Part shown: piece after piece, positions 1-10,510 of the stretch
Layout: each line of letters opens with the position of its first letter
Numbering within the stretch: the first letter of the stretch is position 1
DNA from: Agapetus fuscipes
Lineage: Eukaryota; Arthropoda; Insecta; Trichoptera; Glossosomatidae
Direction of reading: 5' to 3'
Assembly (NCBI GenBank): GCA_951799405.1
Contig: OX637332.1
Coordinates: 8,375,001-8,439,000 of the forward strand
Length of the DNA: 64,000 nt
Position numbers and translations under genes: made by a program
Notes under the pieces: generated by a model
The model's input: the letters and a program-made list of their open reading frames with translations, nothing else
Databases searched by the model: none
What the model was told of the DNA's origin: nothing

Positions 1-262
1 TTTGTCGTGTATGTTCCTTGACTTATAGGTTGATATGCGGCTGACCACCCATGCTGTAAAAATGGTTCACTTTGCCAATGTCACCCCTGTCTCAGGGAAG
101 GACGGCAAGAGTTGCAGGGTATATGTCCATTTGAGATTTGGTTTTTATGTTGTAGGTTCACATGAGGCATGTGCAAGCGCAACTTGTACGTGTCTGGTTG
201 TGAGAATGCATGTAATGTGAATCTCCAATGTAACATATCTTTGCAACTTAGATAAGATTAGA
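1..262 (+). mobile_element. RTE 3'-tail unit (R-tail), possibly end of a LINE lying left of the window
   Basis: This copy of the 255-bp R-tail repeat has the head TTCCTTGACTTATAGGTTG, the core TTTGCCAATGTCACCCCTGT and a tail of TAGATAAGATTAGAT. Its first bases (TTTGTCGTGTATGTTCC) match the 3' UTR of the intact RTE element just before 34650. It may therefore be the end of a larger LINE copy whose body lies outside the window. Confidence 0.8.
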
Positions 263-832
263 TTTTGTAGGGTTTGTGTATTCACACAGTGAAAATTAAT
301 TTTATTTTAAATAGATTAGATTAGATTCTAGTGGCTTTGACAATACCATATTTCCTGTAGCTTTACGTTTATTTACACACTTTAAATATCATTATGAACG
401 CACTTCATTGTTGGTTCAACATTCAAAGTTTTTATTTTACTCGGATGCGCTTGTTAAATAATAATCAGTGTTTCGAAAAAAATAGATAAATAATATATTG
501 GTGAAAGTGAAAATAAAAAAAGGGAAATTTATGTGATCAAAAAAAGTGTCAGTGAGTTATTGCAGTAGTTTATGTTTACTCACGTCCCATGTTCTGAAGC
601 TTATTCCCTAACAATCGATAGATTTTAGTCCCGAGTCAACACGTTGTGGGCAACGGCACGTCGTCGATTCAATATCGCAAGAAGCGGGATCGAGCCCTGT
701 ACTCCACCCTAAAAGTCAACACCGCCGCAATATAACAGAAAAATGCCCAAATAAAGGCAGTTTATTAAACTAGCTTTATTTCAATGCAACTCGGATTACA
801 TTGTAAAGTGTGAAGCTGATTTTGGGGCATTA
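263..832. other. Unannotated AT-rich stretch
   Basis: No open frame, repeat or RNA gene is recognisable here. A short GC-richer patch near 600-720 contains several CGs but no coding signature. Confidence 0.5.
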
Positions 833-1047
833 TTAGTTCACTTTGCCAATGTCACCCCTGTTTCAGGGAAGGTCTGCAAGAGTTGCAAGGCTTGTGTTCA
901 TTTGAGATTGGGTTTTTAAATTGAAGGTCCACGTGCGGTATGTGTTAGTGCGAACTTTAACATGTCTGCATGTGGGAATGCGTTTAATATGAATCTTAAA
1001 TGATATATATTTTTGCAGCTTAGACTTAGATTTATTAGATTTAGATA
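833..1047 (+). mobile_element. R-tail repeat, head-truncated
   Basis: The repeat begins at the TTCACTTTGCCAATGTC core and runs to a CAGCTTAGACTTAGATTTATT tail. The first 45 bp of the unit are missing. Confidence 0.75.
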
Positions 1048-1268
1048 AACAAGAAAGAAGAAATGAACGTTATAAATCTAAGACGTTCATTTCATACAAA
1101 ACTTCTATGAATTAGTATAAAGAGCTAATTTACTTGCGAACGTGAGTAAAGAATCTTTCACCAAATAATTGATTTATAGTGGAAGTTAATAAAAAGGCAA
1201 ATGGCAAGAGCTTTACTGAAAGTACAGAGTAATTAATAAATTAAAAAAATTAATACTACTGGTGAGCA

Positions 1269-1500
1269 GTACCCTTAGTACGAGTTGCAAAACATGAGTA
1301 ATGTAAAATTTACGGCAATTATTAAAGAGTGATTTCCCCCAAAATCTGATGTTTTTTTTGTTTGAACTTGATTTTCTTCATCACTGTAACTCTTTTGCTA
1401 AGTGTAAGAAACAAAAACGGCAGATTTTGGGAGAAATCACTCTTTAATATTTTCCGTAAACTTTACTTTTCTCAAGTTTTGCAACTCGTACTAAGGGTAC
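1269..1500. repeat. Long hairpin (inverted repeat) element, MITE-like
   Basis: The left arm starts GTACCCTTAGTACGAGTTGC and the right arm ends GCAACTCGTACTAAGGGTAC. The arms stay complementary for about 80 bp, including the AAAGAGTGATTTC segment, around a loop of about 75 bp. This fits a foldback or MITE remnant. No clear target duplication is visible. Confidence 0.75.
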
Positions 1501-1711
1501 AAATTTGTATTAAAAATAAAACAATACTGCATGAAACCATGTCAAATCTACAAATTCTTGCACGCAGAAAATATAACAAAACAAATTGTCTTCTGTGAGT
1601 GACTGTACATACAAGTCCTTTTTAAAATTATGTGTCATTTAAAGGTGCAACTTTGACGTATAATATAACCATTGCATTTTTTTTCATTAATTCCTTTATT
1701 TTCCTGTCGGT

Positions 1712-1908
1712 CTTATGGCCGCGGGGATCGAGACAGGTTATTTGGAACCGGATAACGCTGGTTCGAATCCCGCGACGATAACTTCGACCCTGGTTCAACA
1801 GATGCCGTTGCATGCACACAAGCTTCTGCTTTCGCATGAAGACAACTGGCCAGGCAAAATAGGTTGGTGGATTGCATCCTTTCCACAAATCTATTTAAAA
1901 AAAAAAAA
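1712..1908 (+). mobile_element. tRNA-derived SINE family T3
   Basis: The head is tRNA-like, with an A-box-like GCCGCGGGGATCGAG and a B box in GGTTCGAATCCC, resembling a long-variable-arm (Leu/Ser) tRNA. The body (CTTCGACCCTGGTTCAACAG, then TGAAGACAACTGGCCAGGC) is shared with copies near 8.7, 25.5, 36, 45, 52 and 62.7 kb. It ends in an A-rich run. Confidence 0.8.
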
Positions 1909-2094
1909 TTGTATAAGGTACACATTTAGCTTCAGGCAACAATTAAATTAAATATCCACATACAGTTATATTTAAGGGTGATTAGAAGGGAATTTTATGG
2001 TAACCAATATCAAGTACAAATAGCCCAGGAACAAAGTTATTAAAATACTGTTTAGTCTACGGATGTTCTGCATAACGCAGCCGAATTCTTAAAT

Positions 2095-2518
2095 TTATTT
2101 TTCAGACGCCATTTCCGCCCGGCCGTTTCCACGCGTCCCCCCACACACAAGTCTGCAGGGGCCTCCGCTGGTTCCTTCTTTTGCAAATATTTGCCGTCCA
2201 CACTGGCGCGACTATTTGCCCTGCATGGTCAGTTAGTCCCTGCACGTAAAAGCTTATTCCTGTCGCCTTAAATCGTCGGCAAACATGCGCCTTGGCATGT
2301 ATGTGCCTACGTTTGCTTATTACATGTCGATCCGTAGCGTTTGTTCTAACAAATATCCAGCCCCCAGTCGCCTGTCAAGAAAAATCAAACGGTATTGAAT
2401 TATATTGAGACTTTTATTATGTTTGTTATGCCAAATTTGCCAAGATTGCGAATTTAAAAAGAAAACAACGTCGACGAAAAGACGTCGGCTACGTCGCTGA
2501 CGAAACGTCGAGAATGAG
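2095..2518 (+). other. GC-richer segment ending in a consensus splice donor; possible 5' exon
   Basis: CG-rich DNA within AT-rich surroundings ends at ATGAG|GTAAGT, with the GT at 2519-2520. An acceptor-like TTATTTTTCAG lies at about 2105. No long reading frame is present, so if this is real it is probably an untranslated exon. The donor match could be chance. Confidence 0.25.
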
Positions 2519-3307
2519 GTAAGTTCTCTCTAAACGGTTCGTTAAATATCCGATTTAAATTAAGTTAAAGCGATTTAAATTTTAAAAAATTTGTTCAGTT
2601 TTACAAATTAATATAATTGTCAAAATGTCAAACGACAGTAATTCTAACTAAAACAATTCACTTCATATTTAGAACCTACATATTAAGCATTAGTTAATCC
2701 ATAATTTCAAGTTATAAAGAACGACTACGGTTCTCATTTTGTCCATTTGAATATCACAAAACTCATTGTTGTTGTATAGATTTGCATACACAAAAAATGA
2801 CGAGGTCGTATCTTTAAGGAGCATTGACCACATGCGAAAAACCTGTGAAATAGAGGACAGAGTGAGATGACTCCAATTCGGGAGGTGATGTTAGGAAGAA
2901 CGTTTATCTCGAATGCATCATGAACATCGTAGCTAATGAGATGTCAATATGTTAAAGCGCAGCTAGAAGACCTCTTAAAAGGTAAAAAAATAGCTAGAGG
3001 TCATCATCACAGTATTCAAGAGCCGATATGGAGTTTTTCTTGTAAAGGATCTGAATCAAGAAAAAATATGAAGAAGATTTTTATTGAACAATTCGAAAAA
3101 CAAAAACAGTCTATGTGGTATTACGAAAATACTTTTACCGGTATACACATTTATTTTAGTTTCTCTATAACTTTGAAATCTCAATTGTGTTGCCCAAAAA
3201 ATTACCACATAAATTATATTATTAATGACACTAAGAAGATCGATTTGATATCAAATTTTGACAAGCACCACCACAATTTGAGGTTTTTAAGCAACATTCC
3301 ACAAAAC

Positions 3308-3461
3308 CTTGTAAAATCGATAGAAATAAAACACATTTTTCATATTCGGACATAAGTTTTCCCATGTCGTCTCGGTCATTGGTTATTCGGCTCATGTTAA
3401 TAAAATGTTCGCAGGCATTCGCTGCACCATTGAGCACGAATAGATCTATCACCCGCGTCCC
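3308..3461 (-). CDS. Candidate internal coding exon of an unrecognised protein
   Basis: On the minus strand a pyrimidine-rich acceptor (CTTTCCCGCACCCCTCGCAG) precedes an open frame that reads RVIDLFVLNGAANACEHF, then INMSRITNDRDDMGKLMSEY. Composition and residue mix look like a conserved cytoplasmic or enzymatic protein, unlike the low-complexity frames around it. A possible donor is ACAAG|GTTTTG, which would end the exon at 3308. No neighbouring exon is recognised and no family is assigned. A longer plus-strand frame over the same DNA looks like non-coding translation. Confidence 0.4.
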
Positions 3462-3772
3462 CTGCGAGGGGTGCGGGAAAGGGTGCAGATAAAATAAAAT
3501 ACACTTGTAAGGCGAAACCGAGGGGAGCATATTGTCTGATGTGCATTTAAGATAGTGTCCTGGAATTAGCTAACACTTGACTGAAAACAAAATCCTAGAA
3601 GCTCACTACAGATTATTGTACTAAAGTTTTCATTGTAGTCGCGTAAAAAATATCACAATATACCTAACACAATTATAGCAGATTTTTACAATGACTTATG
3701 AGTGACACTGAACGTTTGTCCTTGAACTAAGGGTTATCCAAAAACACGGCTTATTCAGAATATCTTGAATAA

Positions 3773-4060
3773 TGGTCGATAGCTCAATTGGTAAAGTATT
3801 AAGGGCTGCACATATGATGGTGTTCCGGACACGGAAAGTAAGTATTGGTAAAGTGCTTGCATTCCATGCCGAGAGCTCATGTTCGAATCCTACTGAGGGT
3901 GTTAGAAATTATTTCCGGTGTCGGTGTTTATTTCAAAACCCAAAATAAGATACAGAAAAGGTTTACTCAGCCTTCCCAACATTTTTGGGCTATAGAGGTA
4001 TTATGCACATATTTTATTTTTACATTTGTCTGTGCTATGGCCATGGAGTCAAGTGGCTGA
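3773..4060 (+). mobile_element. tRNA-derived SINE family T2
   Basis: The tRNA-like head has GGTCGATAGCTCAATTGGTA (A box TAGCTCAATTGG) and a B box in GTTCGAATCCTAC. The head carries a duplicated or inserted stretch before GTGCTTGCATTCCATGCCGA. The body includes TTCAAAACCCAAAATAAGAT and a GGTTTACTCAGCCTT segment shared with other T2 copies. Confidence 0.8.
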
Positions 4061-4448
4061 TCTTTCTAGCGTATTTGAAATAGAATTAGGCTGGTTCAGT
4101 CCCCGGCTTGTGCCGATAAAAGCCATTCAATTAGTTGTAGATATAGAACCAAAGTTAAAAATCCTGCAGGATATATACTCTGAAATAATAAGATATTAAA
4201 TGTAATTTATTAAAATACCTGGTTGTCTGAGGTGCGAGTGTGCATCCAGTGATGATTTTGACATTGCCGAAAGTGAATTACTGCCATAGCCTGAAAAAAA
4301 ACAACAACAAATCACTTAGTTTTGACATTAAATATTAATGAAAGTAAAAAAATATTTTTATCCAATTAGTTAGATTTTCGGAAGTAGCTTTGTGAATGTT
4401 CATTTTTACAAATTGAAAATTAAAATACACTTTTAGTTAAAACTCACT

Positions 4449-4598
4449 AATGGTTTTATTTTATGCACTACCAGCTTTGAGAGAAGCAGTACCTCCCATC
4501 TTTAAGTACAATTTTATTTTACATTCATATTTCCATTTTACACCTGAAGATGGGAGGTACTGTTTCTCCCGAAACTGAAAATAAACCATAAACTAATG
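4449..4598. repeat. Palindromic element with CTGAAGA...GAAAC motif
   Basis: The arms GAAGCAGTACCTCCCATC and GATGGGAGGTACTGTTTC are inverted copies and sit inside longer matching flanks (TAATGGTTTTATTTT and its counterpart). The right arm reads CTGAAGA, then a GGGAG/CTCCC stem, then GAAAC. This resembles a degenerate hammerhead core with one extra base. Confidence 0.7.
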
Positions 4599-4599
4599 G

Positions 4600-6090
4600 T
4601 TTTTACAAAAAAATAGTTAATTTTACATTGAAGCTTTCACGGCCGGTTCTTGTTGACACAAAAATCACCTTTTTCGGGCTACATAGTTGTGTCAAAAAAA
4701 ATAGTTCTCAGCCTAACTATAAGCTTTCCTAGATCTATCAATCTTCCTATAAAGATTTATTTTTAAAAAAACAATAAAAATTATTTTCTAAAAATTAAAC
4801 AAAAAACTTTGTGTAATACCACTTTGAGTACATATTTTAATTCAAGAGTACTTTCGGTGTTATACCATCGTCAGTTCCAATCCATAATTTATTTATTTTG
4901 AAATTATCATATACATAAGTTCTATCTATATACACTGTGGAAGGCTGGATATTGATGAGTTCCTTTCAAGAATATGTTTCCGTGGTCTACGCTGAAGAAG
5001 CCTTTCTCAGATATAAATGAAACATCCGGAAACTCTAGCTCCAATAGACCATGGCATCAGATCCCGGAGAGTAACTCTCCAGTGTCAACAACCTGTCGTC
5101 TATGTAAACCTAGAACTGTTTTAAATTATGCAGTTGCCACTGACTTTTTAGTACTGTTATGTAAATATTAGAATAGGTATTAGCTATAACTATGCAATAA
5201 GAATCCTCATAAATATGTGTGGGTAGGAATCATTGAATAAAATACTTGAAGCATCGAGAAATAATGATTACTACGCCTTTCTGGAACTGTCTAGCGAATA
5301 TAGATCTAGATTGTACTGTTTTGAAGAGTATAAAAAGGGTGCAAGTTGCTTGCAGAGCCAGTATCCTACGAGCTTTACAACTACATTGAACCAACTTAAC
5401 CAGTGAACAGAAACTAAGTGTAATGAAATAATCGAGACTATCTTTGTGAAAATAAATTATTAAAAGTGTAAAATAAACAACTGTATAAGAAGACCAGTAT
5501 TTTTAATTGAAAGACTTTTGGAACCCTAAAATCGTAACAGTACATTTGAAAACTTTCTCAGAGTTCTTACTCCATCTTTAGTTACATTTACGCTTGCAGA
5601 TTCTGAAATAGCAGAGTGGCACTGCGGATAAAGTGGCTTCTATCTTTTGAATGTGAGCAGCACGCACATGGGTGAGAGGAGCTAGTCAGTGCTGCCAATT
5701 ATCCTCGCGAGACACATTAAAGCTTTCCACTGAATGTGTGGTGACAATTTGAGAGAGATAAAAGGATTTCTCAACTAGGGAACAATACAAAAATAAGCCT
5801 AGTTACAAGAACCATATTCACACTCGAATATTATTTGCATTTTTTTTTTATCAAACCGGTTACATTCGAAAGACTGTGAATGTGATAGATGTGTTTTTAC
5901 TGTTGTAGCTTATATGTAACTTTGGAATATTTTTTCGGGCGGGTCAACGTCACAGGTTTGTGGCTAGCATCCTTAGTGACCAATAACAAAATACCTTTTC
6001 TTAGGATCGTCGTGGCTGTGTGACGTCACAAATTTGTTGTCTATGAAATTTGCGCCGAGCATGCTGAAGACAATCAGTTTTCTGAAGTTG
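4600..6090. other. Intergenic or intronic DNA with no recognised gene
   Basis: AT-rich sequence with no credible coding frame. A full TGACGTCA palindrome lies at 6021-6028. The short frames present have no protein-like composition. Confidence 0.5.
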
Positions 6091-6095
6091 TCGAT

Positions 6096-6210
6096 GTAAG
6101 GCCGGCCCCCTTAACCGTAAAAATAAATAGGTCCCAAATCGCCACATGCGACCCCTTCGGAGATAACACTATATTCGTAGCTTAGTTGCGTTGCGTATAC
6201 TATAGGTTAA
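6096..6210 (+). mobile_element. SINE T2, 3' part
   Basis: The T2 body end is recognised by AAGGCCGGCCCCCTTA, CGCCACATGCGACCCCTTCG and GTAGCTTAGTTG. The tRNA head is absent. Confidence 0.75.
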
Positions 6211-6300
6211 TTTGCGACTACCAAGTTTCTTGAATTGAAAAAAAAGATCTGTGGTCTATCTATGGATTAAATGTTGAATTAAATAAAGTATGCTGATTAT

Positions 6301-6336
6301 TCCACCCCTGTTTCAAGGAAGGTCGGCAAGAGTTGC
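6301..6336 (+). mobile_element. Short R-tail fragment
   Basis: About 36 bp matches the R-tail core: CACCCCTGTTTCAAGGAAGG, then TCGGCAAGAGTTGC. Confidence 0.55.
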
Positions 6337-6694
6337 ATCATTTTTCTATGGGCTCGATTCACATTTATAATGAATCAAATATGATAAACAATAGGGCACT
6401 ATTATATTTCTACTATTGTTTCTCTTTTACTGAAGAGTGCTTCACCATCAAATGAAGGGAAAAAACAAAAATGCCATAATTGCAGTACTCGAGATAACTT
6501 TTGTAAAGCACAAAGAAGTGCTTACGATCTTTTCATAGTTCATACGAATTTATGTGCTAGAGGAGAAGGTTGTCAAATAGGAAATTACAAAATATTGAAG
6601 TACTGTTAACAATGGCTCAGTATTGACAACCTTTTTCAGCATGTTACCTTTTTGGAGACATTTTATTCAATCAAACTTTTCAAAACTGGCATCT

Positions 6695-7020
6695 ACTTAC
6701 ATCCATAATCTAAGTAGTAAAAATATATTACATTTAAGGTTCATATTACATGCATTCCCATCAGCAGAGCTTACACATGACGTATGTGAACTAACAACTC
6801 GTCTTATTCTTTTCGTGCCACTTCTCTCGAAGATCAGCGATCATCATGGCTATTTTGACTTTGGATGCTGCGGCTCGAAACAGGGACTTGGTGCTTCTGC
6901 CAAACCACTGTCGCAGATTTTTCAGCCACATGTGAACTAACAATATAAAAACGCAATCTCAAAAGAACATAAGCCTTGCAACCCTTGCCGACCTTCCCTG
7001 GAACAATTGTAGGCAACGTG
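6695..7020 (-). mobile_element. R-tail repeat split by a small LINE insertion
   Basis: The minus-strand R-tail (ATCTAAGT tail, ATGCATTCCCATCAGCAG, CTTGCAACCCTTGCCGACC) is interrupted at 6798-6930. The 13-bp sequence TGTGAACTAACAA occurs on both sides of the interruption and is a single copy in other R-tails. Confidence 0.75.
6798..6930 (-). pseudogene. Tiny LINE reverse-transcriptase C-terminal fragment
   Basis: On the minus strand the insert reads WLKNLRQWFGRSTKSLFRAA, then SKVKIAMMIADLREKW. This is typical of the extreme C terminus of an insect non-LTR retrotransposon polyprotein. It is flanked by the 13-bp duplication TGTGAACTAACAA (6785-6797 and 6931-6943), as expected of a severely 5'-truncated retrotransposition. 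The stop codon falls in the flanking duplication, so the source element has almost no 3' UTR. Confidence 0.65.
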
Positions 7021-7251
7021 AGCATAGACTATTGCTACTCCCAAGATGCAGGACTAAGCTACCTAGGGCTATGACTGTGGGGAGGGCATTGGCTATGATC
7101 AATGAGATCTCCTCTTCGGTTAATATCTTCCACCTGAGTGAAAATCAGCTTAGACAGAGGCTTCCGTTTCTTTTAAGCTGATTTCGGTTATTTATTCTCA
7201 TCTTTGATTTTTTGTTTTTTCTTTTAAATTTTATGTCATATAATGCAAATG

Positions 7252-7292
7252 ATTATGGGTGGTCAGCGTCATACCAACCTATAAGTCAAGGA
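7252..7292 (-). mobile_element. R-tail head fragment
   Basis: GGGTGGTCAGCGTCATACC followed by AACCTATAAGTCAAGGAATA is the inverted first 40 bp of the R-tail. Confidence 0.65.
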
Positions 7293-7369
7293 ATACTTGT
7301 AATTATCCAATTTCAAATATTACAATCCTATAACGTACTAGGTATTTTGTGTAAGCCAACTTTGAGCGT

Positions 7370-7490
7370 TGATTTTTCCGCTTGGCTACCTCACAAACGC
7401 TTCCCGCCCGCTATCTTCCTCGCCGGGCGCTTGCGAGCGTCTAAAAGCGTCAAAGGCGTTTCCCAGCGTCGCCCGGGGCCAGCTCGTTTG
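7370..7490. other. CG-rich patch
   Basis: A GC-rich block (CCCGCCCGC, CGCCGGGCGCTTGCGAGCG) lies within AT-rich DNA. No splice-bounded coding frame is evident, and its role is unknown. Confidence 0.35.
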
Positions 7491-7998
7491 TGCTCTTTAA
7501 AGCCAACGAAAACTGTGTACCCACCTCAAACAACAGGCCAGGCCACTAAATTTGTTTGGAACAACATTCTCTGCAGGGGCTTTTATAAATTGTATGCGTA
7601 GATACAAGAAAAAACCATAAAAAATTGAGTCGAAGTTTTTGAGTAGAACGAAATTTTTTGTTAGATAATACGGAAGTGTAAAATTATAATAAGCCTTTGT
7701 TTAATAGTACCTTGTATTTTTTGGTAAGCTTAAATGTTAGTTAGATTTTTAAATTTAATAAATAAATGTGATCGTTCTATAAACTTCAGATGTATTTAAG
7801 AATAATGTCGTTCGATTTACAGAACAGCTCTTAAACTTTAAATGATTCTCATACAGTTATTTTATTGAGAGAAATTTTGAGCAAGATTTGGACATCGAAT
7901 TAGGTGCACATATTCAGTCAAAACTTCTCTGTTGAGCTGTTAAATATACATTTGAAATAAAATTCTTTTTAAGAATACTCAAAAATGAATACAATTTT

Positions 7999-8306
7999 TG
8001 ATGAAATCGAGCATGAGTGTGTCTTTTAAAGAACAAGAATTATTTGAAAAATTAAAAAACACTATGATTGAGTAACAAATAAGAATCGAGTGTTTTCGTA
8101 TGCCATTTAAAATGGCATTTACAAAATATTGTCATTGTCAAAAAAGTTCAAAAATTTCGATGAAATCGAGAATTAACGTGTCTTTTGAAGTATTTTCAAG
8201 TGCTAGAATTATTTGAAAAATTAAAAAAACACTTTGATTAACAATTAATAATCAAGAATATTTTCGTATGCCATTTAAGTAAAATGACATTTTCAAAATA
8301 TTTGTT
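7999..8306. repeat. Two-copy tandem duplication of about 150 bp
   Basis: Both units carry GATGAAATCGAG, GTGTCTTTT, AGAATTATTTGAAAAATTAA, TTTTCGTATGCCATTTAA and TTTACAAAATATT-like ends, in the same order. Unit 1 is about 7999-8131 and unit 2 about 8158-8306. They are diverged and non-coding. Confidence 0.7.
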
Positions 8307-8379
8307 ATATTATGTTCGCATGATGAGTTTGATTACAAAAACTTGAATTGTTTTTCACCCCGTGTGTTGCGCTGTTTAA

Positions 8380-8610
8380 TATTGTTTAACCGGCCACCTA
8401 GGGTGTGCCTCGCTCGCAAGGGGAGGCGGTTGTCTTTGTTCGCTAAGCGAGTTTTGCTCGTTAACCGAAGCGCGGCGGCCCGCGGCGTCGCGGCGCTTTT
8501 GAAGTGTCTGCAGCGATGATTGCGCCCTGTGGAGGCGTCACATATCACAGATACCCGCCACGCGTGACTAGGCGCTCAAAGCTCGGGGGGCCCCAGAGCG
8601 ATAAAATATT
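8380..8610. other. CG-rich patch
   Basis: Strongly CG-rich (GCGCGGCGGCCCGCGGCGTC). Minus-strand frames exist but have no domain-like composition. It could be a regulatory CG cluster. Confidence 0.3.
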
Positions 8611-8689
8611 ATTGTAAACCGCAAATCAGTGGTTTAGAATTAAATGCAAGGACCAAACTGGCATTTCGTATATACTTTTTCACTTAAAA

Positions 8690-9110
8690 AAAAGACTTGT
8701 GAAGAGGAATACAATTCAGCAATCAATTTTTCCTGGCCAGTTGTCTTCATGCAAAAGCAAAGCCTTGTGTGCATGTAATGAAATTGCGCTGCCTTAGTTC
8801 TTGTTTGCCGTATGGACCACTAAGCTAATTTTACATGAGCAATGTTTGCATGTGTACTGGACCAATGTGTCTTATGAAAACAGGAAATTGATTTGAAAAA
8901 TATGTAAAACAACTCTCACATTATCGAGTTTTACGTTTTTTCTTAGCTCAGATTGTGTAGAATTTGATTCTTAAGACAACTGATTTAAAATGTCATACTT
9001 GACAAAATTGGTTTATACGGCAAAGGGGGAGCGATTGGTTGAACCAGGGTAGAAGTTATTGTCGATAGTACCAGTCCGGGTTTGAACTCATCGGCCATCC
9101 CAGCGACAAA
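8690..9110 (-). mobile_element. SINE T3 split by repeat family U
   Basis: The T3 body end (TGTGAAGAGGAATACAATTC, CCTGGCCAGTTGTCTTCATG) is at 8697-8775. The T3 middle and head (TTGAACCAGGGTAGAAGTTA, CATCGGCCATCCCAGCGAC) are at 9028-9110. Unrelated repeat U lies between them, so U probably inserted into an older T3. Confidence 0.65.
8792..8976 (+). repeat. Interspersed repeat family U
   Basis: This is a block of about 185 bp (CCTTAGTTCTTGTTTGCCGT, TACATGAGCAATGTTTGCAT, GTGTACTGGACCAATGTGTC, AACAACTCTCAC). Relatives lie at 14774, 49131 and 55570. It has no tRNA head or terminal inverted repeat, and its class is unknown. Confidence 0.75.
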
Positions 9111-9216
9111 TTTCAATCAATAACCGAGTTTTATACATAGACGTGTTCATTACGGGAGTCCAAGCTGTGGAAGTCTTAGGCTGAAGTGATTTGATTTTAA
9201 TTTTTAATCATATTGT

Positions 9217-10140
9217 GTGATGAGTCCATGGCTATTTAACATAGTCATGGACAAGTGTGTCAGAGATGCTCGACTTAATGATTGTGGATTGATGATAGGA
9301 GAGAGCAAAGTGAGTGTTCTACTGTATGAAGATGATGCAGTTCTTGTATCTGATTCAGCAGTAGAATTGCAAACAATGCTCTCTAGATTGAATGAAGCTT
9401 TGAAAGGTAACCATTTGAAGTTGAATGCAAGTAAGACGAAAGTATTGATTTTTGAAAGAGATGATGAAAGTATGAATTATGAATTTAAAATTAATGGAAT
9501 GAATGTTGATGTCGTAAATGAGTTTGTATACCTGGGAAGTATGTTTGAAAAAGATGGAAGAATGACCGGTGAATTTGAAAGAAGAATAATGAAAGGCAGG
9601 TGCGTACTGGGTGCTACCGCTAGCATCGCCAGGAACCAGAATCTCTCAAAAAATGTTAGATTGGCGGTGCACGGTGGTATACTAGTGCCAACCTTGATGT
9701 ATGGAAGTGAAGCCTGGACGGTGAGTGAAAGGGAAATTAGTAAAGTCCATACAGTAGAAATGGACTATCTAAGAAGTATGATTGGGAAAAAACGAAGTGA
9801 CAGAGTGAGGAATGATTTTGTAAGAGAAGAATGTGGTGTAAGGGAAAGTGTGAAAGTGAAGATTAAAAGAAGTATGTTAAGATGGTTCGGGCATATGGAG
9901 AGAATGAGTGATGAAAGATTGACGAAGAAAGTATATGTTGCTAAAATAGATGGATGTCGTGGTAGAGGAAGACCGAGAAAAGTATGGATGGATCAAATTT
10001 CTGAAATAGCGAATGAATGGGATATCCAGAGTCATAATAAAAGGAGGACTTGCATGAAAAAGGTTATGACTCTGGATGAAATGAAAGAAGTGTGCAAGGA
10101 CAGGAAGAAGTGGCGGCTAATCTGCAATGGTGATTTCTAA
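9217..10140 (+). pseudogene. RTE reverse transcriptase, C-terminal 307 residues
   Basis: The open frame covers the palm YxDD region to the C-terminal WMDQISEIANEWD and CKDRKKWRLIC signature. The usual YADD box reads YEDD here (SVLLYEDDAVLVSD). The Asp pair is kept but the Ala is changed, and the fingers, first palm Asp and whole endonuclease are missing. The apparent start codon is only where truncation left an ATG. No active product is expected. Confidence 0.9.
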
Positions 10141-10254
10141 TGTTGGTGTATTAATTTGCTACATTTTTTGCATAGGAAATTTCTGACTTTTTTTGTATAG
10201 ATTTCTTTGTAAGGTTTTGTTCTTTTATATATTTAAATGTAATTTTTTATTCAT

Positions 10255-10510
10255 ATTCCTTGACTTATAGGTTGGTATGAGGCTGACCACCCATACTGTA
10301 AAAAATGGTTCACTTTGCCAATGTCACCCCTGTTTCAGGGAAGGTCGGCAAAAGTTGTGGGGCTTATGTTCATTTGAGGTTTGGATTTTATTTGTAAGTA
10401 CACATTCAGCATTTGTAAGCGCGAACTACACTTGTTGGTTTGTGGGCTTACATCTGAGAGCTTTAAATGAATATATCCTTGCAACTTAGATTAAAGATTA
10501 TAGATTATAG
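10255..10510 (+). mobile_element. R-tail at the 3' end of the truncated RTE copy
   Basis: The unit begins ATTCCTTGACTTATAGGTTG and ends AACTTAGATTAAAGATTATAG. This shows the R-tail as an integral part of a LINE 3' end. Confidence 0.9.

Larger units (their letters stand above)
9214..10510 (+). mobile_element. 5'-truncated RTE-type non-LTR retrotransposon
   Basis: The copy begins at the VMSPWLF region of the reverse transcriptase and continues through the ORF end, about 115 bp of 3' UTR and an R-tail ending in TTAGATTA-AAGATTATAGATTATAG. It is closely related to the full element at 31.5 kb, from which it differs by scattered substitutions. Abrupt 5' truncation with retained 3' end is normal for target-primed reverse transcription. 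Confidence 0.9.

Noticed and set aside
2936..3355. 139-codon plus-strand frame
   Set aside because: No recognised motif, low-complexity AT-driven composition, and it overlaps the more convincing minus-strand exon.
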